Shown: positions 1-8,771 of the stretch, piece by piece
How the letters are laid out: each line of letters begins with the position of its first letter
Numbering within the stretch: the stretch's first letter is position 1
DNA from: Lachnospiraceae bacterium
GTDB lineage: Bacteria > Bacillota > Clostridia > Lachnospirales > Lachnospiraceae
Assembly: GCA_910574885.1 (NCBI GenBank)
Contig: CAJTDD010000012.1
Location: forward strand, 62,001 to 126,000
Length of the DNA stretch: 64,000 nt
Direction: 5' to 3'
The notes under the pieces: generated by a model
What the model saw: only the letters and a program-made list of their open reading frames with translations
The model's database searches: none
What the model was told of the DNA's origin: nothing
Position numbers and translations under genes: made by a program

Positions 1-90
1 TATATGAGCGAGAGCCTGTTTACGTTCTATTTTTTATACCATCAGAATGATTTGAATATCCGGCATACAGGACGGCGGATGTTTGTATAG
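1..90 (+). CDS. C-terminal end of a truncated gene, possibly a glycosyltransferase-type protein
   Basis: Frame 1 is open from the window edge to a TAG at 88-90 and encodes 29 residues including MSESLFTFYF. A SERLF-like motif near the C-terminus is common in capsule glycosyltransferases of the DUF4422 kind, but only this tail is visible, so the family is a guess. The stop codon overlaps the Shine-Dalgarno of the next gene, which suggests one operon with the UDP-sugar genes downstream. Confidence 0.4.
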   Translation, partial: YMSESLFTFYFLYHQNDLNIRHTGRRMFV

Positions 91-98
91 GAGGTTTC

Positions 99-1073
99 AT
101 GGCTATTTTGGTTTGCGGGGGAGCCGGGTATATCGGTTCCCATGTCAATAAATTTTTGAATCGGAAAGGATATGAGACGGTTGTGTTTGATAATCTCGTC
201 TATGGACATCGGGAAGCGGTAAAGTGGGGGACGTTTGTAAAGGGGGATCTCTCCAGCGAAGAAGATATCGAGTCCGTATTCCAACAGCATGAGATTGACG
301 CAGTATTCCATTTTGCGGCGTATGCGTATGTAGGCGAGTCAGTGGAACAGCCGGAGAAATACTATTATAACAATGTCGCAAATACGCTGAACCTTTTGAA
401 GGTCATGAGGAAATATGGATGCGCAAAGATTATTTTTTCCTCTACCTGCGCCACATATGGGGAACCGGAGGCGGTTCCGATTACCGAAGAACAGAGGCAG
501 GACCCAATCAACCCATACGGGGCGTCGAAGCTGATGGTGGAGCGGATTTTCCGGGATTATGACAAAGCCTATGGACTAAGATTTGCTGCGCTTCGCTATT
601 TTAATGCGGCCGGGGCGGATCCGGAGGGCGAGATTGGGGAGAGCCATAGTCCGGAGACGCACCTGATTCCTCTGGTGTTGGATGCAGCAGCGGGCAGGAG
701 GAAGGACGTCAAAGTGTTTGGGACGGACTATGAAACGCCGGACGGAAGCTGTGTCCGTGATTATATTCATGTGATGGATTTGGCAAAGGCGCATTATTTA
801 GCGTTGGAATATCTAAAGCGCCAAGGAAAGAGCGGCTTTTTTAATCTGGGAAATGAACGTGGGACGAGTGTAATTGAAGTGATACAGGCGGTAAAGAACG
901 TGACGGGAAGAGAATTTGCGGTGATGTATGAAGACCGGCGACCCGGCGACCCGGCGATTCTGGTTGGAGGCTGCGGGAAGGCCAAACGTGTCCTTGGGTG
1001 GGAACCGGTGTATCCGGAGATTGAACAGATTGTTGCACATGCCTGGAATTGGAGTCAGAATGCGCAATTTTAA
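99..1073 (+). CDS. galE: UDP-glucose 4-epimerase
   Basis: 324-residue extended short-chain dehydrogenase/reductase that interconverts UDP-glucose and UDP-galactose in the cytoplasm. The NAD-binding GGAGYIGSH lies at residues 7-15, an acidic D31 ends the second strand, and the catalytic Tyr-x3-Lys is Y140/K144 (NPYGASK), preceded by SSTCATYG. Length fits the GalE family. The start ATG has AGGAGG at 89-94. It is followed after 13 bases by glf, which consumes UDP-galactopyranose, so here GalE most likely feeds galactofuranose synthesis. A second, diverged galE lies at 9535-10551. The family also contains UDP-GlcNAc and UDP-glucuronate epimerases, so the exact substrate is inferred from the glf neighbour. 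Confidence 0.9.
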   Translation: MAILVCGGAGYIGSHVNKFLNRKGYETVVFDNLVYGHREAVKWGTFVKGDLSSEEDIESVFQQHEIDAVFHFAAYAYVGESVEQPEKYYYNNVANTLNLLKVMRKYGCAKIIFSSTCATYGEPEAVPITEEQRQDPINPYGASKLMVERIFRDYDKAYGLRFAALRYFNAAGADPEGEIGESHSPETHLIPLVLDAAAGRRKDVKVFGTDYETPDGSCVRDYIHVMDLAKAHYLALEYLKRQGKSGFFNLGNERGTSVIEVIQAVKNVTGREFAVMYEDRRPGDPAILVGGCGKAKRVLGWEPVYPEIEQIVAHAWNWSQNAQF

Positions 1074-1086
1074 GGGAGGAGAAAAT

Positions 1087-2178
1087 ATGTATGACTATCT
1101 GATTGTGGGCGCAGGATTGTACGGCGCAGTTTTTGCACAGCAGAAGACGGAACAGGGATTCCGATGCCTGGTGATTGACCGGAGGAATCACATTGCCGGG
1201 AATATTTATTCTGAAAAAGTGGAGGGGATTGAAGTCCACCGATACGGTCCCCATATTTTCCATACTGCAAATGAAAAGGTGTGGAATTACGTCAACCGGT
1301 TTGCCAGCTTTAATCATTTCGTCTATTCACCTATAGCGAACTTCCGCGGCGAATTATACAATCTGCCGTTTAATATGAATACGTTTGTTAAGATGTGGGG
1401 GATACGAACTCCCGAAGAGGCGCAGGAGATGATTCAAAGGCAGGTTGCAGAAGCAGGGATTTTGAATCCAAAGAACCTGGAGGAGCAGGCGATTTCGCTG
1501 GTTGGGACGGACATTTACGAAAAGCTTATCAAAGGCTATACAAAGAAGCAGTGGGGGCGTTCGTGCAGGGAGCTTCCGGTTTCCATTATTAAACGTCTTC
1601 CGGTACGTCTGACATTTGACAATAATTATTTCAACCATCCATACCAGGGAATCCCCAAGAGTGGTTATACGGAAATGGTGAGTAGAATGCTGGACGGCAT
1701 TGAGGTAAGGCTTGGGATTGATTTCCTGGAGCAAAAAAAGGAGCTTGTAAAGCTGGCAGAAAAAATTGTGTATACAGGCATGGTTGACGCATATTTTGAT
1801 TACCGGTTCGGGGAATTACAGTACCGGAGCCTGCGGTTTGAAACCGAAACTCTGGAAACGGAGAACTACCAGGGGGCAGCGGGCATGAACTATACGGATG
1901 ATGCAGTTCCCTACACACGGATCATAGAGCACAAACATTTTACCTTTGGAGAGGGCAATCCGGGGAAGACAGTGGTTACGAAGGAATATCCCCAGGTGTG
2001 GGAGCCTGGAATGGAGGCTTATTATCCAATCGGGGATGACGTAAACCATGCATTATACCAAAAGTATAAAGAACTGGCAGAAAAAGAAGAGAATTTACAA
2101 TTTGGCGGCCGGCTTGGGACATATCGATACATGGATATGGATCAGACGGTTGCGCAGGCAATGGAGGATGCAAGATGA
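1087..2178 (+). CDS. glf: UDP-galactopyranose mutase
   Basis: Flavoprotein of 363 residues converting UDP-galactopyranose to UDP-galactofuranose, the donor for Galf in surface polysaccharide. The FAD-binding GAGLYG is at residues 8-13. GPHIFHT and YTKKQWG, both characteristic of Glf, are present. The frame is open further upstream to 928, but the ATG at 1087 has a GGGAGGAG Shine-Dalgarno at 1074-1081, places the dinucleotide-binding fold at the N-terminus as in the family, and avoids overlap with galE. The TGA overlaps the next ATG (ATGA at 2175-2178), showing translational coupling with ugd. Confidence 0.93.
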   Translation: MYDYLIVGAGLYGAVFAQQKTEQGFRCLVIDRRNHIAGNIYSEKVEGIEVHRYGPHIFHTANEKVWNYVNRFASFNHFVYSPIANFRGELYNLPFNMNTFVKMWGIRTPEEAQEMIQRQVAEAGILNPKNLEEQAISLVGTDIYEKLIKGYTKKQWGRSCRELPVSIIKRLPVRLTFDNNYFNHPYQGIPKSGYTEMVSRMLDGIEVRLGIDFLEQKKELVKLAEKIVYTGMVDAYFDYRFGELQYRSLRFETETLETENYQGAAGMNYTDDAVPYTRIIEHKHFTFGEGNPGKTVVTKEYPQVWEPGMEAYYPIGDDVNHALYQKYKELAEKEENLQFGGRLGTYRYMDMDQTVAQAMEDAR

Positions 2179-3518
2179 GAGTGACAGTGGTGGGAACCGG
2201 CTATGTAGGGCTTGTGACCGGAACCTGTTTTGCGGAAATGGGAAATAATGTCTGGTGCGTAGATGTGGACAGGGAAAAGATTGAGAACCTGAAGAAGGGG
2301 ATTGTTCCGATTTATGAGCCTGGGCTTACGGAGAAGGTTCATAAGAATTATGGGATGAAAAGCCTGCATTTCACAACGGACATCAGAGAGGCCTTAGAAG
2401 TCAGTGAGATCTGCTTTATCGCAGTTGGAACCCCTATGGGGGAGGATGGAAGCGCAGACCTGAGGTATGTGCTCTCTGTGGCGGAAAGTATTGGCAGGAA
2501 CATGGAGAGGCGTATGTACATTGTGGACAAGTCTACGGTGCCGGTTGGGACGGCAGGTTTAGTCCGCCAGACAATCCAGGAAGAGCTTGACAGAAGGGGA
2601 AGCAGCCTGACCTTTGAGGTAATCTCCAACCCTGAATTTTTGAAGGAAGGAAATGCCGTTGCGGACTGTATGAAGCCGGATCGGATTGTGATAGGCGTGG
2701 ACAGTGAGGATGCGGCAGATGTGATGCGGGAGCTGTATAAGCCCTATGTGATGAATACTGAGAGTTTTATTCTGATGGATACGGCAAGCGCAGAGATGAC
2801 GAAGTATGCCGCCAATTCTATGCTTGCCACGAAGATCTCTTTTATCAATGAGATATCGAACATTTGCGAGAGGGTCGGGGCTGACGTGAATAAAGTCCGC
2901 CGGGGGATTGGAAGCGATCACCGAATTGGGTTTTCATTCATTTACCCGGGGTGCGGGTATGGGGGGAGCTGTTTCCCGAAAGATGTAAAAGCCTTGATTA
3001 AGACTGCAGGGGAGCAAGGGTATCATTCCAGGCTCTTGCAGTCGGTGGAGGATGTGAACAATGACCAGAAGAATGTGATTGTGGAGAAAGTGATAGGACG
3101 GTTTGGGGAGGAGCTTTCCGGCAGGACATTCGCTGTGTGGGGACTTGCATTTAAGCCTGACACAGACGATATGCGGGAATCGGCTGCGATATCTATCATT
3201 GACAGGCTGACCCGGGCAGGGGCAAAGGTGAAAGCCTATGACCCTAAGGCGGTAGAGGAGGCGAAAGGGTTTTATCTGAAAGACAATGTGGGGGTCAGTT
3301 ATTGTGACAGCAAATATGAAGCGCTGAAGGATTCGGACGCATTGATTCTGATAACGGAATGGAAGGAGTTCAGAAGCCCGGATTTCTATGAAATTAAGAA
3401 ACTGCTGCGGACGCCGGTGATTTTTGACGGAAGGAACCAATATGAACCCCGGAACGTCAAAAAATATGGGCTGGACTATTATCAGATTGGAGTAAGACCT
3501 GTTTTGCAGGAGAAATAG
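2175..3518 (+). CDS. ugd: UDP-glucose 6-dehydrogenase
   Basis: 447-residue member of the UDP-glucose/GDP-mannose dehydrogenase family, oxidising UDP-glucose to UDP-glucuronate with two NAD+. The N-terminal NAD motif GTGYVG is at residues 7-12. The catalytic cysteine is in GYGGSCFPKD, about C266. FKPDTDDMRES marks the C-terminal UDP-binding domain. Length is typical of bacterial Ugd. It starts inside the stop of glf, and the next gene decarboxylates its product, so the order glf-ugd-UXS is a metabolic sequence. Confidence 0.93.
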   Translation: MRVTVVGTGYVGLVTGTCFAEMGNNVWCVDVDREKIENLKKGIVPIYEPGLTEKVHKNYGMKSLHFTTDIREALEVSEICFIAVGTPMGEDGSADLRYVLSVAESIGRNMERRMYIVDKSTVPVGTAGLVRQTIQEELDRRGSSLTFEVISNPEFLKEGNAVADCMKPDRIVIGVDSEDAADVMRELYKPYVMNTESFILMDTASAEMTKYAANSMLATKISFINEISNICERVGADVNKVRRGIGSDHRIGFSFIYPGCGYGGSCFPKDVKALIKTAGEQGYHSRLLQSVEDVNNDQKNVIVEKVIGRFGEELSGRTFAVWGLAFKPDTDDMRESAAISIIDRLTRAGAKVKAYDPKAVEEAKGFYLKDNVGVSYCDSKYEALKDSDALILITEWKEFRSPDFYEIKKLLRTPVIFDGRNQYEPRNVKKYGLDYYQIGVRPVLQEK

Positions 3519-3557
3519 ACAGATGGAATGGAGCTTAGGAAGGGGAGGAATGGGCAT

Positions 3558-4517
3558 ATGAAACGGATATTGGTAACAGGCGGCGCCGGGTTTATCGGCT
3601 CTCATTTATGTAAGAGGCTGGTAGAAGAAGGAAATGAGGTAATCTGCGCCGATAACCTTTTTACGGGGACTAAGCGGAACATCATGAAGCTTTTGGATTA
3701 TGATAATTTTGAGTTTCTGCGGCATGATATTACGAAAGAATTGTTTGTGGAAGTGGATCAGATCTATAACCTGGCGTGTCCGGCAAGTCCGGTTCACTAC
3801 CAATATGATCCCATTAAGACGCTCAAGACGTCTGTGGTTGGAGCCATTCATATGCTGGGATTGGCAAAACGGGTGCATGGGCGCATCCTGCAGGCAAGTA
3901 CCAGCGAGGTTTACGGAAACCCGGAGGTTCATCCACAGCCGGAATCCTATTGGGGCAGTGTGAATCCAATCGGGATTCGTTCTTGTTATGACGAAGGGAA
4001 ACGTGGGGCGGAGACATTATTTTTCGATTATCACAGGCAGCATGGCGTGGATATCAAGGTGGTCCGTATTTTTAATACATATGGTCCCAATATGGATCGA
4101 GAGGACGGCAGGGTTGTCTCGAACTTTATCGTCCAGGCGTTAAAGGGGCAGGATATTACCGTATATGGGGATGGGAATCAGACAAGAAGTTTCTGTTATG
4201 TGGACGACCTTGTGGAAGGCATGTATCGAATGATGAACAGCGAAGAGGGATTCCCAGGCCCCGTGAATTTGGGGAATCCCGGTGAATTTACGGTGAAAGA
4301 ATTGGCGGAAAAGATTATCTGCCTGACGGGAAGTAAATCTAAAATCAGATATCAGCCTCTTCCCCAGGATGATCCGGTTAGGAGGAAGCCGGTGATAGAG
4401 CTTGCGGAAAGGAAACTGGACTGGAAACCGTCGGTTCCGCTGGAAGAAGGGCTGGAGAAGACGATAGCATATTTCAGTGCTGAATTAGAAAGAACGGATG
4501 GAGAAAGCAGGAGATGA
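3558..4517 (+). CDS. UDP-glucuronate decarboxylase (UDP-xylose synthase type)
   Basis: 319-residue extended [13 protein letters not shown] is at the N-terminus, the catalytic Tyr/Lys lie in [12 protein letters not shown], and [10 protein letters not shown] plus the [14 protein letters not shown] stretch are typical of UXS enzymes that make UDP-xylose from UDP-glucuronate. The frame opens at 3528, but the ATG at 3558 carries an AGGGGAGG site about ten bases upstream and starts directly at the Rossmann strand. It lies 39 bases after ugd, whose product it would use, and ends in an ATGA overlap with the next gene. A dTDP-glucose dehydratase-type reaction is less likely because the SCYDEGKR motif is UXS-like. 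Confidence 0.85.
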   Translation: MKRILVTGGAGFIGSHLCKRLVEEGNEVICADNLFTGTKRNIMKLLDYDNFEFLRHDITKELFVEVDQIYNLACPASPVHYQYDPIKTLKTSVVGAIHMLGLAKRVHGRILQASTSEVYGNPEVHPQPESYWGSVNPIGIRSCYDEGKRGAETLFFDYHRQHGVDIKVVRIFNTYGPNMDREDGRVVSNFIVQALKGQDITVYGDGNQTRSFCYVDDLVEGMYRMMNSEEGFPGPVNLGNPGEFTVKELAEKIICLTGSKSKIRYQPLPQDDPVRRKPVIELAERKLDWKPSVPLEEGLEKTIAYFSAELERTDGESRR

Positions 4518-5176
4518 GTTTTGAGCTGATGGCGTCTATGATGTGCGCGGATTATGGGAATTTGGAGAAAGAAGTGAAGTCGCTGGAGGAGGGAGGGATT
4601 GATTCCTTCCATATAGATATCATGGATGGAAGATATGTGCCGAACTTCGCCATGTCGCTGAACGATATGCGCTACATAGCACAAGCCACGAAGAAACCGT
4701 TGGATGTGCATCTGATGATAGAGCACCCCAACAACCGGATTCATTTGTTTCTGAACCACCTGCGTCCAGGGGATACGGTGTATATCCATCCGGAGGCGGA
4801 ATACCATCCGTCAACTACTTTGCAGAGTATTATCAATGCGGGGATGGTGCCAGGGATAGCGGTGAACCCTGGGACGTCGGTGGAGACGGTGATGGAGATG
4901 CTGAGGATTGTGAAGAAGGTGCTGGTGATGTCGGTGAACCCCGGGAATGCGGGGCAGATGTATCTGCCGTATGTGGGGAAGAAGATTACGAAGCTCTTGT
5001 CCATGAAAGAGGATATGGATTTCGAGATTTACTGGGACGGAGCGTGCAGTGCGGAGAAGATTATGGAGTTTGCGCCGAAAGGCGTCAGGGGATTCGTGCT
5101 GGGGACGACGCTGTTATTTGGGAAGGGGCAGGCTTATGGGGAGACGCTTGGGAATATTCGGGAGTTGAAGTTTTAG
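4514..5176 (+). CDS. Ribulose-phosphate 3-epimerase family protein
   Basis: 220-residue TIM-barrel protein. The four metal and catalytic positions of the Rpe family are visible: His and Asp in [13 protein letters not shown], His in [10 protein letters not shown], and Asp in IYWDGACS. The phosphate loop [10 protein letters not shown] replaces the usual NPGFGGQ, and the normal DGGI is DGAC. Family members epimerise ribulose-5-phosphate or allulose-6-phosphate. It is translationally coupled (ATGA) to the UDP-glucuronate decarboxylase, which is unusual for a housekeeping rpe and suggests a role in making or recycling a pentose for the polysaccharide. The 189 bases after it hold no recognisable gene. 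Confidence 0.8.
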   Translation: MSFELMASMMCADYGNLEKEVKSLEEGGIDSFHIDIMDGRYVPNFAMSLNDMRYIAQATKKPLDVHLMIEHPNNRIHLFLNHLRPGDTVYIHPEAEYHPSTTLQSIINAGMVPGIAVNPGTSVETVMEMLRIVKKVLVMSVNPGNAGQMYLPYVGKKITKLLSMKEDMDFEIYWDGACSAEKIMEFAPKGVRGFVLGTTLLFGKGQAYGETLGNIRELKF

Positions 5177-5365
5177 GAATATAGCTTGGCTTGAAGTCTC
5201 ATAGTTTGGTTGGAACACCTTTAATTGTGGGTATCGTGAAAGTCAGAGTTCTCAAAAATTAGTAGGGGCGGCATGAATAGGGAGATGTGCAAACCAGCAA
5301 TTCGTTTGCATCATCTCCTTTAATGTTCTACAGTCTCTCCCTCAGCACTTCAATTTCGCAAGTAT

Positions 5366-6666
5366 GCTACCCGATTCCTGCCTTGTCCTCTCGTTCGATT
5401 CTGTAATAATCTCTGGCCGCAAGGTAGACAAGATTTACAAGGGCTGTCAAATCAGCCTCATTATTATAAGATAACAGAGGTATTGAGACTTACTTTTTTC
5501 AGCATATCATCAAAACGTTCCATAAGTTCCCGGTTTGGAATATTGACATAACCATTTTCATAGCTGAGGAAACCCGTATATAACCATTGCAGAGAATATC
5601 TCGTTGCGGGTTGTGAGATTCATGGAGGTTGCGGCATATTCCTGAATGCTTGCCGGAACCGGAATCCCGGAAACCATCAGAGCCAGTTCATTTCTTACGG
5701 CATCCGTGTTATGTTGTACATAGTAGTAGATTTCATCGTAAGGACCGGCGCTTGTCCAGTAATTTCCTAAATTGTTGTTAGTCAATGCTGCAACGATAGA
5801 ACGGGGATTATAAACCCGTTTTCCGCTTTTGGTATGATATCCGTTATACCATGCGTGTAATCCGCCGAATGTTATCTTTTGATGGGCAGTTAGGGTCTGA
5901 TATCTGGCAAAGAGGGTATCTGCCTCCTCTTCTGTGAAACAGAAATACTCACTGAATCTCTCCTCAGAAGCCATAGTATACTCGTAGAACATATTCAACT
6001 CGGAACCGCTGGAATATTTTGCAATCGGCAGAATGCCGGTCATATATGCGAGTTCCACATAAGGCTGGTCTTTTAGCAGGTTGCTCAGAAAATCAATATA
6101 TTCAGCTTTGTCCTTATCCGTCACAAAATCTCTGTGGAAAATGAAATCCCACTCGTCTAATATAAAGATAAACTTTACGTTTTCCTCTTCTGATTCGAGA
6201 ATGTCGTTTAGAACATCCCAGATGGCATCTGTCTCGTTAATTTCATATGACGGATATGCCGCTTTCAGGTCACGTAGGATGCGTTCGCTAATCCGGGTGA
6301 TATATTGCTGGTAAGATGTACAGTTCGCGGGAAGAGAATTCAATGAGATATAGATTACATTATGTCGATTGAGATGCGACCTGTACCATTTCCTTGAGCT
6401 TACTGCAAGTCTGTCAAAAACAGACGCACTGTCTCTGCCTCTTCCAAGATATGCTGCAATCATACTTGCCATAACCGATTTGCCGAAGCGGCGAGGGCGG
6501 GTAATGCAGATATATTTGTTGCTTTTCCCTTTTGGGTGGTGTTATCTCTCTGTTCAATAAGAGGAATCAGCTCGTCGAGTATTGCCGTTTTATCAACGAA
6601 GTATGTTGCCTCTGTTTCGTCCTGATAGAGAAGACAGGCTTTTTTGCTGTTTAAATATGAGCCCAT
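5366..6666 (-). pseudogene. Broken AAA-ATPase-like / PD-(D/E)XK (DUF1703-type) gene
   Basis: Several reading frames together reconstruct a homologue of the intact protein at 14267-15859. The N-terminus (MGSYLNSKK) runs from 6666. Near 6525 an A-rich stretch shifts the frame, after which RPRRFGKS (P-loop) and the ATPase core continue, including IFILDEWDF and YMTGILPIAKYSSGS. A second shift near 5585 interrupts at GFPQL. In the other frame GFLSYENGYVNIPNREL follows, and after a stop the fragment SYNNEADLTALVNLVYLAA matches the next part of the intact copy. The C-terminal ELK nuclease part is missing. At least two frameshifts and a truncation make this a decayed gene. Confidence 0.85.
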
Positions 6667-6697
6667 AATCGTTTTTGCTCCTGAATGTTTTGTAGTT

Positions 6698-6940
6698 TTA
6701 TTTTAGCATAGCGACTTCCTTTTTATACATATCTGCGATATAAGACGGTCCGTTCCACCATAGTTTGGAGTCTTCATCGTAAAGTAGTTCCCCTGTCTTG
6801 GAAGATAGAAACTTTGGAAGCAGGGTATCAGGATCTATTCCCATTTCTTCAGATAACTCGCCCACAATCAAGGTGACAAGCATATCGATTGCATTATTTT
6901 TCTTTTCTTTCGGAAGTGTTTTTTCTATATCCATATACAT
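6698..6940 (-). CDS. Small protein, third gene of the DUF3791/DUF3990 cassette
   Basis: 80-residue acidic/lysine-rich protein beginning MYMDIEKTLPKEKKNNAID, with no membrane segment. It starts 16 bases inside the 3' end of the DUF3990 gene, and such an overlap indicates co-translation. I do not recognise the family with certainty; proteins of this kind often accompany DUF3791 and DUF3990 genes in Firmicutes. It could be a second antitoxin-like partner, but that is inference from position and size only. Confidence 0.6.
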   Translation of the reverse strand: MYMDIEKTLPKEKKNNAIDMLVTLIVGELSEEMGIDPDTLLPKFLSSKTGELLYDEDSKLWWNGPSYIADMYKKEVAMLK

Positions 6941-7488
6941 TCACTTTCTGCAAATGAAAGGCTATTAAGCGCATCATCTGTCTTGAAACAAAATTGATCC
7001 GACAGTCTTTCCGGCAATAATAAACCGATACACATATCGTCTGCCGTCTGTGTGCCAATATCGCCATATGCCAGCGCTATATAAGCGGCGATCGTTGCAT
7101 TCGTATTGTCATTAGCGATTTTACCGCCGATGATGTCATATTTCTTCATCTCCTCGACAATTATAGGAAACGTGTTCTTTCTCCTGTGGGCGACAACGCA
7201 ATGCAGCCAGTCTGTATCTGCGGCTGGATATATCCGGATATTTAATTTTTTGTTCGGCGTAAACTTATATGATGAAACATAACCATAGTTTTGTTGTTCG
7301 TCTATCTTTCCGTTGAGAACTGCTTTTTTAATGGAGGTCTGTATAAAATTTTGAGCCTGTTTTCTTGAAGAGGTTAGATAAAAGCCTTGCCCAAAATCCT
7401 TGTATTTTGCCCCATATCGAACCTCCGGCTGTTTTACTTTGCAGTAGCTTCCGTGATAAAGGGTTAATCCGTCAACTAATTCTAACAT
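6925..7488 (-). CDS. DUF3990 domain protein, possible ART-fold toxin
   Basis: 187 residues. LTLYHGSY near the N-terminus and DFGQGFYLTSSRKQAQNF are the hallmarks of DUF3990. The pattern YHGS, followed by a G-x-GFYLT strand, resembles the NAD-binding face of ADP-ribosyltransferase-like toxins, so an enzyme acting on a cellular target is plausible but not shown. It overlaps its upstream neighbour by 17 bases and its downstream neighbour by 16, forming one tight operon. The start codon lies within the DUF3791 gene. No signal peptide or transmembrane helix is seen. Confidence 0.7.
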   Translation of the reverse strand: MLELVDGLTLYHGSYCKVKQPEVRYGAKYKDFGQGFYLTSSRKQAQNFIQTSIKKAVLNGKIDEQQNYGYVSSYKFTPNKKLNIRIYPAADTDWLHCVVAHRRKNTFPIIVEEMKKYDIIGGKIANDNTNATIAAYIALAYGDIGTQTADDMCIGLLLPERLSDQFCFKTDDALNSLSFAESECIWI

Positions 7489-7705
7489 TGAGTTCCGCCC
7501 CCTTATTATTCAGATATTCTACAATGTTATCAAGGACAGCATAGTCTCCCTCTACATGGAAAATGTCGAAGCATTCCCGGATAAACCGGAAAACATTATT
7601 TTCTTCAAAAATAGCGGCGACAGTTTTAATTGACAGATTCCATTCTTCGGATGCAAGGCGAATTAGTCTTGCCTGCATATAAGTAATTTGTTGGTTTTCA
7701 TCCAT
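7472..7705 (-). CDS. DUF3791 domain protein, candidate antitoxin-like partner
   Basis: 77 residues starting MDENQQITYMQARLIRLAS. The frame is open to 7774, but the ATG at 7705 has a GGAAGGGCGG ribosome site at the right distance and gives the normal DUF3791 length. The family consists of small helical proteins found next to DUF3990 genes. It is first in the three-gene operon, as antitoxins often are. The function is inferred from this arrangement. Confidence 0.7.
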   Translation of the reverse strand: MDENQQITYMQARLIRLASEEWNLSIKTVAAIFEENNVFRFIRECFDIFHVEGDYAVLDNIVEYLNNKGAELNVRIS

Positions 7706-7892
7706 TTCGATTCCGCCCTTCCATTTTTTGTTTTTGAATATATATATTCTAACATTAGTTTTCATGGTTTTCAATGAAGATAAATATCAGTTTGTAGGTC
7801 AAACGATGGTATTACATTTAAATATGCCCATAGTTTTGATGGTATATCCATATGTCTCATTGCATAAGATAGTGCGAGGAGTGTGATGGTAT

Positions 7893-8369
7893 ATGATGAA
7901 TATCAAGGAGAATCCCGCTGCTTATGCAGTAATCAAAGGAAACAAGGAACATCCCAATATAAAAGGAAAGGCTGCATTTTATGATACATACGGGGGAACG
8001 GTTTTGGTAGTATCCGTTTGCGGTCTGCCGGGAGAGGCAAAAGACAATAGCAGTGGATTTCACGGATTTCACATTCATGAGGGCGGCAAGTGTACAGGAA
8101 ATATGCAGAATGAATTTGCAGATGCACACGGGCATTATAACCCCAAGGGAACCCCGCACCCGGAACATGCAGGTGATCTGCCGCCGTTACTTAGCAATCA
8201 TGGGATGGCATGGATGGCTGTGTATACGGATCGGTTTTATCCGGAGGATGTGGTTGGGCGGACGGTTATCATACATGAGAAAGCGGATGATTTCCGTAGT
8301 CAGCCTTCGGGAGATGCAGGGGAAATGATTGCCTGTGGGGAGATTGCAGCATGGAATCCGGGAATTTAA
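7893..8369 (+). CDS. Cu/Zn superoxide dismutase family protein, cytoplasmic, active-site Arg replaced
   Basis: 158 residues without a signal peptide, whereas bacterial SodC is normally exported. The copper ligands H60 and H62 (GFHIHEGGKC), the bridging H81 (HGHYNP), zinc ligands H89, H92 and D95 (HPEHAGDLP) and the last copper ligand H128 are all present, and C67/C148 could form the family disulfide. The position of the catalytic arginine that guides superoxide is methionine M145 (GDAGEMIACG). It may therefore bind metal without high dismutase activity. GAGGAG lies upstream; ATG 7893 and 7896 are both possible starts. The gene stands alone. Confidence 0.85.
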   Translation: MMNIKENPAAYAVIKGNKEHPNIKGKAAFYDTYGGTVLVVSVCGLPGEAKDNSSGFHGFHIHEGGKCTGNMQNEFADAHGHYNPKGTPHPEHAGDLPPLLSNHGMAWMAVYTDRFYPEDVVGRTVIIHEKADDFRSQPSGDAGEMIACGEIAAWNPGI

Positions 8370-8540
8370 TAGAGTCATACAAAAAGCCATTACGAAAAAG
8401 TATAGGTTTCGGGATGCCAACAGTTTGGAAATCATGCTGACAGCTTTTTTTGCAGGGCGGATTTATCAAGAAAAACAAGAAGATTTGAGCGATTGTCTGG
8501 GAAGATGTATCTGACAGAATGAACTGAATTACGTTGATTC

Positions 8541-8580
8541 AACAGCCCAAAGTTGTTATACTATGACAATAAGGGCTGTT
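8541..8580 (+). terminator. Hairpin in the 8370-8771 gene-free stretch
   Basis: AACAGCCC at 8541-8548 pairs perfectly with GGGCTGTT at 8573-8580 across a 24-base loop and is followed by T-rich sequence. It may end the SOD transcript. Between 8370 and 8520 a short open stretch (RDANSLEIMLTAFFAG...) runs on from inside the SOD gene in another frame and may be a gene remnant; I see no family in it. Confidence 0.5.
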
Positions 8581-8692
8581 TTATAGATTTGGCATGGGGA
8601 AGAGTATAACAGGCGCGGGGAAGAACAGTTTCAGCTAGGAGAAAAACTTCTGATTGAAGCTGTGGTCTAAGAGGATGGCAGAAAAAATCTAT

Positions 8693-8761
8693 AAAATAAG
8701 CATATCCAATCAGAAGTCTGCGCTTTTTGGCACAGGTTCTTCTATGAGATATGCTTATTTT
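8693..8761. repeat. 14-base perfect inverted repeat, probable terminator of the HicB/DinB-like gene
   Basis: AAAATAAGCATATC (8693-8706) is repeated inverted as GATATGCTTATTTT (8748-8761). A 41-base spacer lies between them. The right arm begins 11 bases beyond the stop of the minus-strand gene 8772-9473, so the hairpin would form in its 3' end. The arms are AT-rich and end in T-runs on both strands. A footprint of a small mobile element is an alternative. Confidence 0.5.
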
Positions 8762-8771
8762 TCCTTCAAAT

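Noticed and set aside
2934-3605. Minus-strand ORF of 223 codons opposite ugd
   Set aside because: Antisense shadow of a well-conserved dehydrogenase gene.
8329-8514. 61-codon ORF overlapping the SOD end
   Set aside because: Begins inside the SOD gene without a ribosome site; at most a gene remnant.
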